A stretch of 64,000 nucleotides of DNA. It comes from Synaphobranchus kaupii (taxonomy: Eukaryota > Chordata > Actinopteri > Anguilliformes > Synaphobranchidae). The position numbers were made by a program, and so were the translations under genes. Positions 45,122 to 54,515 of this stretch are shown piece after piece. Within the stretch, counting starts at the first letter, position 1. Each line of letters opens with the position of its first letter. The notes under the pieces are model-generated. The model saw only the letters and a program-made list of their open reading frames with translations, was not told the origin of the DNA and did no database searches. The stretch spans positions 55,608,157 to 55,672,156 of the forward strand of contig CM056381.1 of NCBI GenBank assembly GCA_029718625.1, given 5' to 3'.

Positions 45122-46003
45122 ATGGCACAAGGAGTGAGCCCGCACAAAGACGGGCGGCGACTCCTCCCTATTACCCAGAAGTGCCTGGAATTGGTGGATT
45201 GGTGGCTCACCACCCCTGGCCTCAAGGAGGGCGTTCCCTTGGGGCCAGTAGGTTCAAGGGTGACAATCACCACGGACGCCTCCAAGACTGGCTGGGGAGC
45301 CGTCAGAGGGAGCCAGTCCATGCAGGGTTCGTGGAGCCCCTCACGGGCAGGGAAACATATCAACCTGCTAGAAATAGAGGCAGTGCTTCGGGCATTGAAC
45401 CATTTCCGCCCAGTGGTCTGGCGCAGACATGTTCTCGTCCGGACAGACAGCTCCACGGTAGTCTCCTACATCAATCGCCAGGGTGGGGTTCGATCCCCAA
45501 CCCTGCATGTGAAAGCACATCAGATCCTGCTATGGGCACATGCTCGAGGCATGTCCCTGAGGGCAGTGCACGTGCCGGGCACAGCCAATGTGGCAGCCGA
45601 TATGCTGTCCAGGGGTGGCCCGAGACCAGGGGAATGGCGCCTGCACCCAGATACCGTGCAGTCCATTTGGTCCCGCTTCGGGGAGGCACAGGTGGACCTC
45701 TTCGCATCCAGGGAGAATGCTCACTGCCCCCTGTGGTACTCAATGGTGGGCACGGCGGGGACATTGGGCGTGGACGTGCTGGCACACCAGTGGCCTCCAG
45801 CCCTGCTCTATGCTTTTCCCCCCTTGCCTCTCCTGCCCACAGTTCTGGCAAGGATCAGGAACTCAGGGGCACAGGTTCTGCTGATTGCCCCCAACTGGCC
45901 CCAGCAGAGATGGATGGCGGACCTAAGGGAGTCACTACAGGGCACCCCCTGGCGGCTCCCAACCAGGGCGGATATGCTGTCGCAGGTCCAGGGCCTATTG
46001 TGA
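45122..46003 (+). pseudogene. DIRS RNase H and following region
   Basis: This is an open frame of about 290 residues. RNase H shows VTITTDASKTGWGAVRGS, INLLEIEAVLRAL and VLVRTDSSTVVSYINRQGG, then VPGTANVAADMLSRG, so its acidic catalytic positions appear kept. The C-terminal part (SRFGEAQVDLFASRENAHCP, then LYAFPPLPLLP) is the region that follows RNase H in DIRS Pol. The RT upstream is in a different frame. No stop interrupts this part. Confidence 0.85.
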
Positions 46004-46074
46004 CATCCGAACCCGGAGTTTTACAACCTGCATGTTTGGCCCGTGGGCGGAGGTGCCCGCAGGGCCTAGAGTCA

Positions 46075-46985
46075 GCAGTGCTGGAGACACTTCAGGCGTC
46101 TAAGGCCCCCTCCATGAGGGCGCTGTACGCTGGGAAGTGGGGCAGGTTCAGCCGCTGGTGCCAAACGAACGGGTCTAGCCCGACCCGGTGTGACGTATCA
46201 GTCGTTTTGTCGTTTCTCCAGTCCCTCTTTGAAGAAGGTCTGGCAGAATCCATGCTAAGGGGCCATATGGGACTGCCATGACTGTATTGAGGGCTGGACA
46301 GTGGGAGCTCACCCTCTCGCCAGCCAAGATCTAACACAGTCCCTTCATGGGACCTGCAGCTGGTCTTGAATGCCCTCACTGAGCCGCCGTTCGAGCCCCT
46401 GGATGGGCTCAGCCTAAAGCTCCTCTTTGAAGACGGCCTTCCTGCTCGCTATCGCCTCCGCGAGGCGTGTGAGTGAGCTGCACGCACTGTCGATACACTA
46501 AGCCTGTATGCGGTTGGGGGACAGTAGCTCACCGGTCTCTCTGCGCCCCAACCCCGCATTTTGGCCTAAGGTCCTCTCGCGGTCATACGTCTCTCGGCCA
46601 ATCGTGTTGGAGGCTTTTCATCCTCCTCCCCATGAGACCCCTGAAGAGGCCAGACTGCACTCACTGTGCCCTGTCTGGGCCCTGCGGTCTTACATCTCCC
46701 GCACAAGTGCGGTTAGGAGAACCAATAACCTGTTTGTGGGTTATGGAGGGGCTACGCAGGGTCTTGCCCTGTCTAAACAGCGCTTGGCCCACTGGATCGT
46801 AGAGACGATTTCCACGGCTTACAACAGCTCTGACGTGCCCCCTCCCTCAGGCGTGGTAGCTCACTCCACTCAGGGCATAGCTACCTCCTGGGCCTTACTA
46901 CGTGGCGCCCCACTCGCTGACATTTGCGCTGGGTCTCATCACTAACTTTCGCCAGATTTTATGACTTGGACGTAGTGTCATCAGC
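46075..46985 (+). pseudogene. DIRS tyrosine recombinase remnant
   Basis: The N-terminal SAM-like part reads MRALYAGKWGRFSRWCQTNG and VVLSFLQSLFEEGLAESML. The catalytic part includes LCPVWALRSYISRT and VVAHSTQGIATSWALLRGAP, where Gln replaces the Arg of the second catalytic box (a CG-to-CA change). The Tyr region (TFARFYDLDV near 46,948-46,977) survives in another frame after a stop. The recombinase would circularise and integrate the DNA; this copy cannot. Confidence 0.8.
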
Positions 46986-47218
46986 ATCGGTTGCCTCCTC
47001 TGTCCTCGGGGCAGTGGAGCAACCTTGTATGTAAATTGGTGATGATTCAAGGTTTTTATCACCCGGTGGTTATGTTCCACATTTCCCACTTGAGCTTACT
47101 CTTCTGGTAGTACAGCAGCCAATGGTGTATTTTATTTGACAGGATCCGCACTCATGCTATGACCCTGTGGTCCTGGTTACCCCACTACATCCCCCGCCTG
47201 ACTTTATTTGGTACTCTG

Positions 47219-47546
47219 TGACCCATACCGTGGCGTGTTGACTGGTATGAAATAGAACGTACGGGTTATGGATGTAACCCTGGTTCTATGAATACGGTCA
47301 ACACGTCACGCTACGTGGTCAGGCGGGGAACCTTGCGCCCTCAGGACGGCAAGTGCCCTCAAGTCGGCAAAAGAGGTCGGGCGGTGTACAAGCGCCATAT
47401 TTATGGCGTGATGTGGTTCCGCCCGTAGTGGTGGTTAATTTGATAAACAGTCTCCTAGCAGCTCCTCCTCTTAGCGAGGATGACCCATACCATGGCGTGT
47501 TGACCGTATTCATAGAACCAGGGTTTCATCCGTAACCCGTACGTTT
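47219..47546. repeat. DIRS terminal and internal inverted repeats
   Basis: GAACGTACGGGTTATGG (from 47,255) through CTATGAATACGGTCAACACG is inverted at 47,489-47,546 (CGTGTTGACCGTATTCATAG to CCGTAACCCGTACGTTT). CCCATACCGTGGCGTGTTGA and CCCATACCATGGCGTGTTGA also form a direct pair. This matches the 3' internal complementary region plus ITR of DIRS elements. Confidence 0.75.
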
Positions 47547-47706
47547 TTGTTGTATTTGAAGGAAAACGTCAGCGAAGCTGCGCCTCATTTTTTTTAAAAC
47601 GAAGCTTCACGTCATATTCATGTGACCAAAATGTTTGTGTACTTCTTGAACAGTTTCAAAAACAACAAAAACAACACGTGACATGGCAGCGCAAGAGTGG
47701 GGCTTA

Positions 47707-47893
47707 GGGTTGCCAGACTAGCCCAAATTATAGGCCATTTTTAACCGAAACCAACTAATTTTAAATAGAAATTATCATGTTTTTACTTTTTAAAATAAGT
47801 GCGTGCTTTGCGACTTTTCATTTTTACCCATGACTGCACTTTAAAAGTATCCCAATTTAGCTGTAAAAGCGCAGACATGGCAACACTGGTGGG
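47707..47893 (-). repeat. Short repeat family D, copy 2
   Basis: It is inverted relative to the copy at 28,743. The ends GGTTGCCAGAC and TGTCTGCGC/CATGGCAACACTGG give imperfect inverted ends around GTTGCCA, pointing to a 187-bp hAT-like MITE. The flanks TGGGGCTT and TGGGACGT are similar but not identical. It lies inside palindromic family B. Confidence 0.55.
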
Positions 47894-48662
47894 ACGTCTT
47901 ATGACCTGTTTATGACACTTCCACAGTGCGGTTGGAAAATAGTATGGCGGATATTTTTTGCGGACTGCTAAACACTGCACATTAAACAGCACACTTCTGC
48001 CAGTGCACTGGATGCAGAAGACAGGGCTCTAATTCGGACACAGGCCTAGGAAATGTCGCTACCTATATCTAGCCTGGTAACTGCCTGACAACCAAAATCA
48101 CAGACAACCATTGAAATTGAACCATAAATTCAGTGGTTTGAACGGCCCCTGTAACGCCCCTTTCTTTGAGGCCCCGCCTTGATGGGCATGCTTTGACAGT
48201 TTGCATGTTCAGTTCAGATTTTTGGCAGGGTTTTTGCGTGACCACGCGGAAATGATAATGTAAACGGATGCAACGCCATTGCATTTTAATTATGTCACTC
48301 TTGTGCCGCAAAGCATGAAAACGATATGTTAAATGGCGAATTGAATTATCATTTCCTTTTTGTCATGGATCATGCTATTGCAATAAGAAACTGCTAATGC
48401 AAATGTGGTTTTTAATTTTCATTTAAATTATGGCAGGGTTGTGACGTAGAGGGCGAGAAAAAATAAATGAAATGGATTTGCATTAACGTTTTCAAATTGT
48501 CAGATAAAGTGCGTGCATTAACTTGAAAATGAAAACGGAAAATGGCCTTTTGCATTTTCATTTGAATTATGTCATTGTTTTTGCGCGCAATGAATGTAAA
48601 CGAAATGCAATCACAGATTTGCATTTTCATTTGAATTTTGGCGCGGATATGCTTCCAGAGAA

Positions 48663-49497
48663 TGCAACTTCGCTACACCCGATGTTATTCGGAGTTGCAA
48701 ACCGCATAGGCTATAGGCTGAAACCATACAATTACCACAAATGTCTAAAATGATTTCACTCTTGAAAAATAAAACATCTTACTGTAATCAATTCAAACAT
48801 TTTTATTTGGATAAATCACATGATTACAAAGGATAAACAATGGTCCATACACTACTTCATTAGGCTACAAAGAAATTAGGCTAGGCTAGGGATCTGGGTA
48901 GGTTGTGACCTAGTCTATGGTTGTGACACGAGGTAGATTTACGCGATGTTTTCGCCCAATCAGCAACAGGATGCAGCCAGTCACGTTGCACAACTTCATA
49001 CACACCCTCTTTCACCTCGGATTTCAAAGGACCGACTTTTTAGTGCCTTTTCACTGAACGTTAAATTTAAATTTTACGTCACACGTATTTTTTTAGGTAC
49101 TGTCATGTGTTAGCTATGAACAAATCATAACATATATAATTTTAAACTACAATATGTGGATTATCAGTATTGACGGTCTTAAATTATTGAATTGTTGTTG
49201 GCTCAAGATAGCACAACCCGGCAAAGCAAAAGCGAGCAGGCAGAGTAGATTGTGACACGTAGCGGGAGTAGGCTAGGTTGTTACACTTGTTTAATATGCT
49301 TGTTGTAGCTGTAGTCAGCTAACTAACACACATACAACTTAAAACCATATAGTTACTGTAAGTACCTGCCAGAAAAAAAGTTAATTGGGTTGTAGTATTT
49401 TCTATTTTTATTGCTTTTACTAAGCATACTGACGGAGATGCGAAGATCAGCCGAACCCGGAAGCAGCTGGACTGGATGAAAACCGAGCATCCGAGTG
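48663..49497. other. Non-coding stretch with a locally repeated piece
   Basis: The piece at 48,665-48,760 (CTACACCCGATGTTATTCG) recurs in direct orientation at 52,962-53,060. Nothing else is recognised, and no gene is seen. Confidence 0.5.
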
Positions 49498-49505
49498 TTC
49501 GCCAG

Positions 49506-51461
49506 TAGTGTTGTGTCGTTCGCGAACGATTCGTTCAAAAGAACGAATCTTTTGGGTGAACGAACTGAACTGAATCACTTACTGAAAAGATCCGTTCATT
49601 TCTCAGTTCAGTTCAGTTCACGAACGGATCTGATCAGCAGCGAGCGTGCACCATGCAGGGAGGGGGAGGGACTGCCGCGAGCGAACGTGATTCGTCCCTT
49701 GCGAACCAGTTCTGCTGTGCTGAACGAATCATTCGCATTTGCTTCTTCCTATTCCATTTCGGACGTATTGTATAGCCGAAATGAGTACCGTGTTTGCGTG
49801 TTGTATACTAGAAAGTTTTTTTTTTCTTTTTTTTCTCTAATTTGTTTCCTAAATTGTTCGAAATAAAGTTTATATTAAAAAAAAAAATTATAAAAAATAT
49901 TCACGGGCGGGCGGGCGCCGAGCGAGGCAGCGAGCGTGCAGAGTGGACTGATTCGTTCACTGCGTGACGTGACGTGATCCTGAGTGATAATCAGCGGCTC
50001 AAACTGCCAGAATCAGGCCCAGCAAGTTAAGACTTAAAAGTCATTGAAAACCAGCGTTCACCTCCAATATTGATATTCAACGAGGAAACTTTTAAAATAT
50101 CAAGATTTGTAAACGGAGTTTGGCGCATTTGTCAAAGCGACAGCACTTCCGCATGAACTGTTCGGCCGTCAGTTCACTGAGTGAACGAACTGGGACGTAA
50201 CGGTGCAAGTTCAGTGATCCGTTCACTGAAGCTACTAGACACAGTGAGTTAACGTGACGTGATCCTGAGTGATAATCAGCGGCTCAAACTGCCAGAATCA
50301 GGCCCAGCAAGTTAAGACTTAAAAGTCATTGAAAACCAGCGTTCACCTCCAATATTGATATTCAACGAGGAAACTTTTAAAATATCAAGATTTGTAAACG
50401 GAGTTTGGCGCATTTGTCAAAGCGACAGCACTTCCGCATGAACTGTTCGGCCGTCAGTTCACTGAGTGAACGAACTGGGACGTAACGGTGCAAGTTCAGT
50501 GATCCGTTCACTGAAGCTACTAGACACAGTGAGTTAACGTGACGTGATCCTGAGTGATAATCAGCGGCTCAAACTGCCAGAATCAGGCCCAGCAAGTTAA
50601 GACTTAAAAGTCATTGAAAACCAGCGTTCACCTCCAATATTGATATTCAACGAGGAAACTTTTAAAATATCAAGATTTGTAAACGGAGTTTGGCGCATTT
50701 GTCAAAGCGACAGCACTTCCGCATGAACTGTTCGGCCGTCAGTTCACTGAGTGAACGAACTGGGACGTAACGGTGCAAGTTCAGTGATCCGTTCACTGAA
50801 GCTACTAGACACAGTGAGTTAACGTGACGTGATCCTGAGTGATAATCAGCGGCTCAAACTGCCAGAATCAGACCCAGCAAGTTAAGACTTAAAAGTCATT
50901 GAAAACCAGCGTTCACCTCCAATATTGATATTCAACGAGGAAACTTTTAAAATATCAAGATTTGTAAACGGAGTTTGGCGCATTTGTCAAAGCGACAGCA
51001 CTTCCGCATGAACTGTTCGGCCGTCAGTTCACTGAGTGAACGAACTGGGACGTAACGGTGCAAGTTCAGTGATCCGTTCACTGAAGCTACTAGACACAGT
51101 GAGTTAACGTGACGTGATCCTGAGTGATAATCAGCGGCTCAAACTGCCAGAATCAGACCCAGCAAGTTAAGACTTAAAAGTCATTGAAAACCAGCGTTCA
51201 CCTCCAATATTGATATTCAACGAGGAAACTTTTAAAATATCAAGATTTGTAAACGGAGTTTGGCGCATTTGTCAAAGCGACAGCACTTCCGCATGAACTG
51301 TTCGGCCGTCAGTTCACTGAGTGAGTCGGACTACGCAGTACGCAGTCGGAGCTCCGCCCAAGCACTGAACGATTCGGTGAACGAATCTTTTGAACGAATC
51401 TTTTTAATGAACTGATTCTAGTGATTCGTGTCACTGAAGTGAACTGTTTTGCCCATCACTA
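49506..51461. mobile_element. hAT-type non-autonomous element carrying a 285-bp tandem array
   Basis: An exact 8-bp duplication, TTCGCCAG, flanks the element (49,498-49,505 and 51,462-51,469). The ends are TAGTGTTGTGTCG and, inverted, TAGTGATGGGCAAAACAG, the hAT style. Next to each end lie GAACGAATC/GAACTGAA-type repeated motifs. The interior has an mRNA-like A-rich end (AAATAAAG then poly-A at 49,860-49,890) and the tandem array. There is no transposase. Confidence 0.8.
49971..51326. repeat. 285-bp tandem array, 4.75 copies
   Basis: The unit begins GACGTGATCCTGAGTGATAA. Copies start at 49,971, 50,256, 50,541, 50,826 and 51,111, exactly 285 bp apart; the fifth stops at 51,326. Copies look nearly identical. 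A visible difference is CAGGCCC in copies 1-3 and CAGACCC in copies 4-5. No protein frame runs through a unit. Each unit contains GTTCACTGAGTGAACGAACT, a partly self-complementary motif. Confidence 0.97.
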
Positions 51462-51469
51462 TTCGCCAG

Positions 51470-51958
51470 GAATATGAAATCAACTCCAATGTAAATTGAA
51501 AATAACAACAGGTCTGATTTCAAAATAACCACATATTTACCTATACAGTTCGAGGAAACATTAACCTGAATACATACAAATCGTTTCGAAACGAAACAAA
51601 AACTATGTTTACCAAACCTTTTTATTTTTTTTAATTTATAAAGTTTGTAACAACCTACTCCGTCGGCGGGGAAGTGTTCTGTTTAAGTCAATTGCACCTT
51701 TCGCGTTTACGATCGAGCTTAATAAACAGCACCAATAGTTCATAGAGAGATAGAAGATATTAACTACAAAATATTATCATTGTTATGGATGCGGTCTTTT
51801 AGTAATCGATTAAAGTATTATGGTAACGATGAGTGTCACAACCTACCTCGGTATCCCCATCATTTGCAATAGACTTTTTTCAGACGCTATTTTCAGAAAA
51901 AAAGGTCGCACTGCAGTAGTCCAAACATAATCAGGTACCTTATCAGAATAAAACCTTA
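51470..51958. other. Non-coding stretch, nothing recognised
   Basis: AT-rich, no frame or bounded repeat. Confidence 0.4.
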
Positions 51959-52684
51959 ACTCCTCAAAAAAAGTTTGGAAATTTGTGTTTGGTCGATCAC
52001 ATCTCTGTTGTAACTAGGCCTATTATTAGCATTGTATCTTGAAAAGCCTGTTCATTTCCCTTTACAATTGTGTCCCATTTATAAGGGTCATGCATTTGTG
52101 GGATGAGCAGTACAGCTGATTATGTGGGTGGGGTCCCAAGTGAAATGTGCCAAATTCAAACAGTGTGCCAATGTCAAACAGTGTATTCTCCTATTGGTAT
52201 TGACTTTATTGTTTGAGTTGTTTGGGGGGATTGGATGATTGAACTCTCTATCAGTAACAAGGAACAAACAAGACGGTAATTTTACACTTTATTCATTGAA
52301 CAAACAGTCAGGAGCCTCAGTAGCGGGTGGAAGAACCATACGCAGCCACAACAGCCTGGCACCTTCTCCTCATGCGGGTGGAAGAACCATACGCAACCAC
52401 AACAGCCTGGCACCTTCTCCTCATGCTGGTCACCAGCCTGGTCACGCGTTGCTGTGGGATGGCATTCCATTCCTCAACCAGGATTGGCACGTTTCACTTG
52501 GGACCCCACCCACATAATCAGCTGTGCTGCTCATTCCACAAATGCATGATCCTTACAATTGGGACATACTTGTAAAGGGAAATGAACAGGCTTTCCAATG
52601 ATATAAGATACAATTCTAATAATACAGTGACAACAGAGATATGATCGACCAAACACAAATTTCCAAACTTTTTTTTGAGGGGTT
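51959..52684 (-). mobile_element. Tc1/mariner-type element with long inverted arms
   Basis: The ends CCTCAAAAAAAGTTTGGAAA and TTTCCAAACTTTTTTTTGAG are inverted, and the arms extend inwards about 180 bp through GTTTGGTCGATCA and GGGTGGGGTCCCAAGTGAAA. TA lies at both edges. The interior (GGGATGGCATTCCATTCCTC) matches the style of a fish Tc1 transposase gene read from the other strand, but no intact frame is left. A 51-bp segment is duplicated in tandem (52,325-52,375 and 52,376-52,426). Confidence 0.75.
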
Positions 52685-54254
52685 TAGATGAGTGACTCTT
52701 TTGATAAATTACATGGCTGTGGCGGCTACCTCTGGGACATACAAATATAATTCACCTCCTACTGTCAACGCGGCTACGTCATAGACGGTAACTTCTATGA
52801 CGTGTTCTTTGGGTTGAATGAGGTTTATAAATAAAGAACGCAGCTGCGTTGCAGCTAGCTCGACCAGGAAAGAAGTCTCAGTTTGGTAATTTCCCGCACT
52901 CCTTCATGGCTCCCTTTTGAAAATAAATAATTAATTATTACGTGGAATATAACTTTGCTACACCCGATGTTATTCGTAGTTGTAAACCGCATATAGGCAG
53001 AAACCATACAATTGCCGCGAATGCCTAAAATAATTTCCGTCTGATTGTAATCAATTCAAACATTATTCTGCAAATGCAGCAATAGTCTACGCACATTTTC
53101 GGATCTGAAAGTCATGGCAGGATGGAATGATAGCATAAACAATGACCAAAATTTTTTTCCAAAATCACGCTGCCACTGTTGTTTTAACTGAAGTTGGCTG
53201 TTGTTGAGATCACATCAGATATCACATATCTGGTTTGGGGAGAAGCCTAGCGATAGGTCAATTAGAAGCCTATTCATGTTGGTCTTTAATCTGATCAGTT
53301 AAATAATTTTGTTACCTCTTTAAATTAAATTGTTTACAGTATAACACAATATGCATAGATGTATGATTGTAAGCTGTGATTGCATTAGGCTATTCAAGGT
53401 ATACTTCCACCTATTGTTTTTATTTCTACCCTTTGAAATCCACTGTGTATGACATATCAGGACAACTAGGCCTACATGTTATGCTATGAGTGAAATGTCA
53501 TAGACTACTACTCTGTATGCCAACAGTGTACAGTTTCATATGCTATTTAGGTGTACATGAGTGATTTTTATGGGTGGTGGTATAAGCCTTGGCTCTGGCG
53601 AATTTCCGAGTGCAAGTGCGGTCCAATTCAAAAATAATTCTGCTCCCTCCCTTGCTCCTCCCCGTCGGTTTGAGTGTCTACTCGTGTTGTTTTGGTGCTA
53701 TGTCACATCCTCCCAAGTGGAAGTGCAGGAGGGCAGAACATTTAACGGATTGGACCGCAGCCCTAATCTGTAAATTGAGAGTAGAATCTATGATGGTATA
53801 AATCACAATGAAAAACCGTTGTATTTATGGACTACAGCAGGAGGTGATATTTAGTTTCCAAATGTGTAAACAGTCTGCTGTGTAAAGTAATCAAATCACA
53901 TACAGAAGTATTTACTATTGTGCCACCCGTAATGTAATGTGCATTATAGATCTATAGCCTGTCTAACCCTGCTCTCATGGGACTTCTATAATGCAGCAGT
54001 AATAGGTCACTTATCACTTTGAAGAGGATGAATTAGGCTCTTTGAGAGAACCAATCTGCCCAGTGATGAATAAATGTTGTTTGAAATACCGTAGACTAAC
54101 ATAGCTATGGAACTGTATAACAGTCAGACTATAAAAGTACTGGAAATCCCTGATAGTGCAGTGAGCTAAAGTTTGGCTTGATGGTGCTCATTTGAATTTA
54201 CTGTCTTTTGCGGCTTTTGACCAAGCCAAACTTCTCACTTTTTTGTTATTTGAG
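52685..54254. other. Non-coding stretch
   Basis: It contains the second copy of the piece shared with 48,665-48,760 (at 52,962-53,060). No gene, RNA or element end is otherwise recognised. Confidence 0.4.
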
Positions 54255-54515
54255 ACTCGCCGCTATACAAACCCGTCAGCCGGTAGTAGGAAAGAGGGTG
54301 CACATCCTCTTCAGGGTGCAACTCCTCAAGCTCCTGACAATGATTCCAACTCGCCAGGGCTGTTCTGTGCGCGACAATTATCGCAGTCTCTCCCCCCACC
54401 CGGGGAGTAACCGCCAATTGCCACTCCCTCAAGGCACCAGCCATACTCGGATCTGGCAGGACCGGGGATCGAACCAACGATCCTCGGGGCGCAACTGCAC
54501 ACTGAAAGTCTACCA
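54255..54515 (-). mobile_element. tRNA-derived SINE (minus strand)
   Basis: On the minus strand the tRNA-like head has an A-box-like CGTGGTAGACTTTC and a clear B box, GGTTCGATCCCCGG. A conserved-looking body follows (CCAGATCCGAGTATGGCTGG, CTCCCCGGGTGGGGGGAG). The tail is not sharply defined. The family is not identified. Confidence 0.6.

Larger units (their letters stand above)
44345..47546 (+). mobile_element. DIRS-type retrotransposon, 5' deleted and mutated
   Basis: Reverse transcriptase, RNase H with the DIRS-specific extension, and tyrosine recombinase remnants occur in that order, followed by inverted repeats of the kind DIRS elements carry at their 3' end. DIRS elements integrate with a tyrosine recombinase instead of an integrase. 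The 5' ITR, most of Gag and the RT N-terminus are missing. Base composition (GC-rich) contrasts with the AT-rich surroundings. Confidence 0.9.
43194..48662. mobile_element. Palindromic family B, copy 1, holding a DIRS element
   Basis: The left arm (43,194-43,800) starts CTATGGAAGCATATCTGC. The right arm (48,055-48,662) ends, on the other strand, CTCTGGAAGCATATCCGC. The arms match over roughly 600 bp with small differences. AATG at both outer edges may be a short target duplication. The sequence after the left arm (43,800-44,340) recurs at 62,170-62,770 and so belongs to the family's interior. No transposase for this family was recognised; the coding DNA inside is a DIRS element. Confidence 0.65.

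Noticed and set aside
45034..46281. 415-residue frame overlapping the DIRS pol region
   Set aside because: It is a shadow frame in GC-rich DNA; the DIRS RNase H motifs lie in the other frame.
49971..51326. CRISPR-like array
   Set aside because: The 285-bp units are contiguous with no spacers, in a eukaryotic transposon context; it is a tandem repeat.
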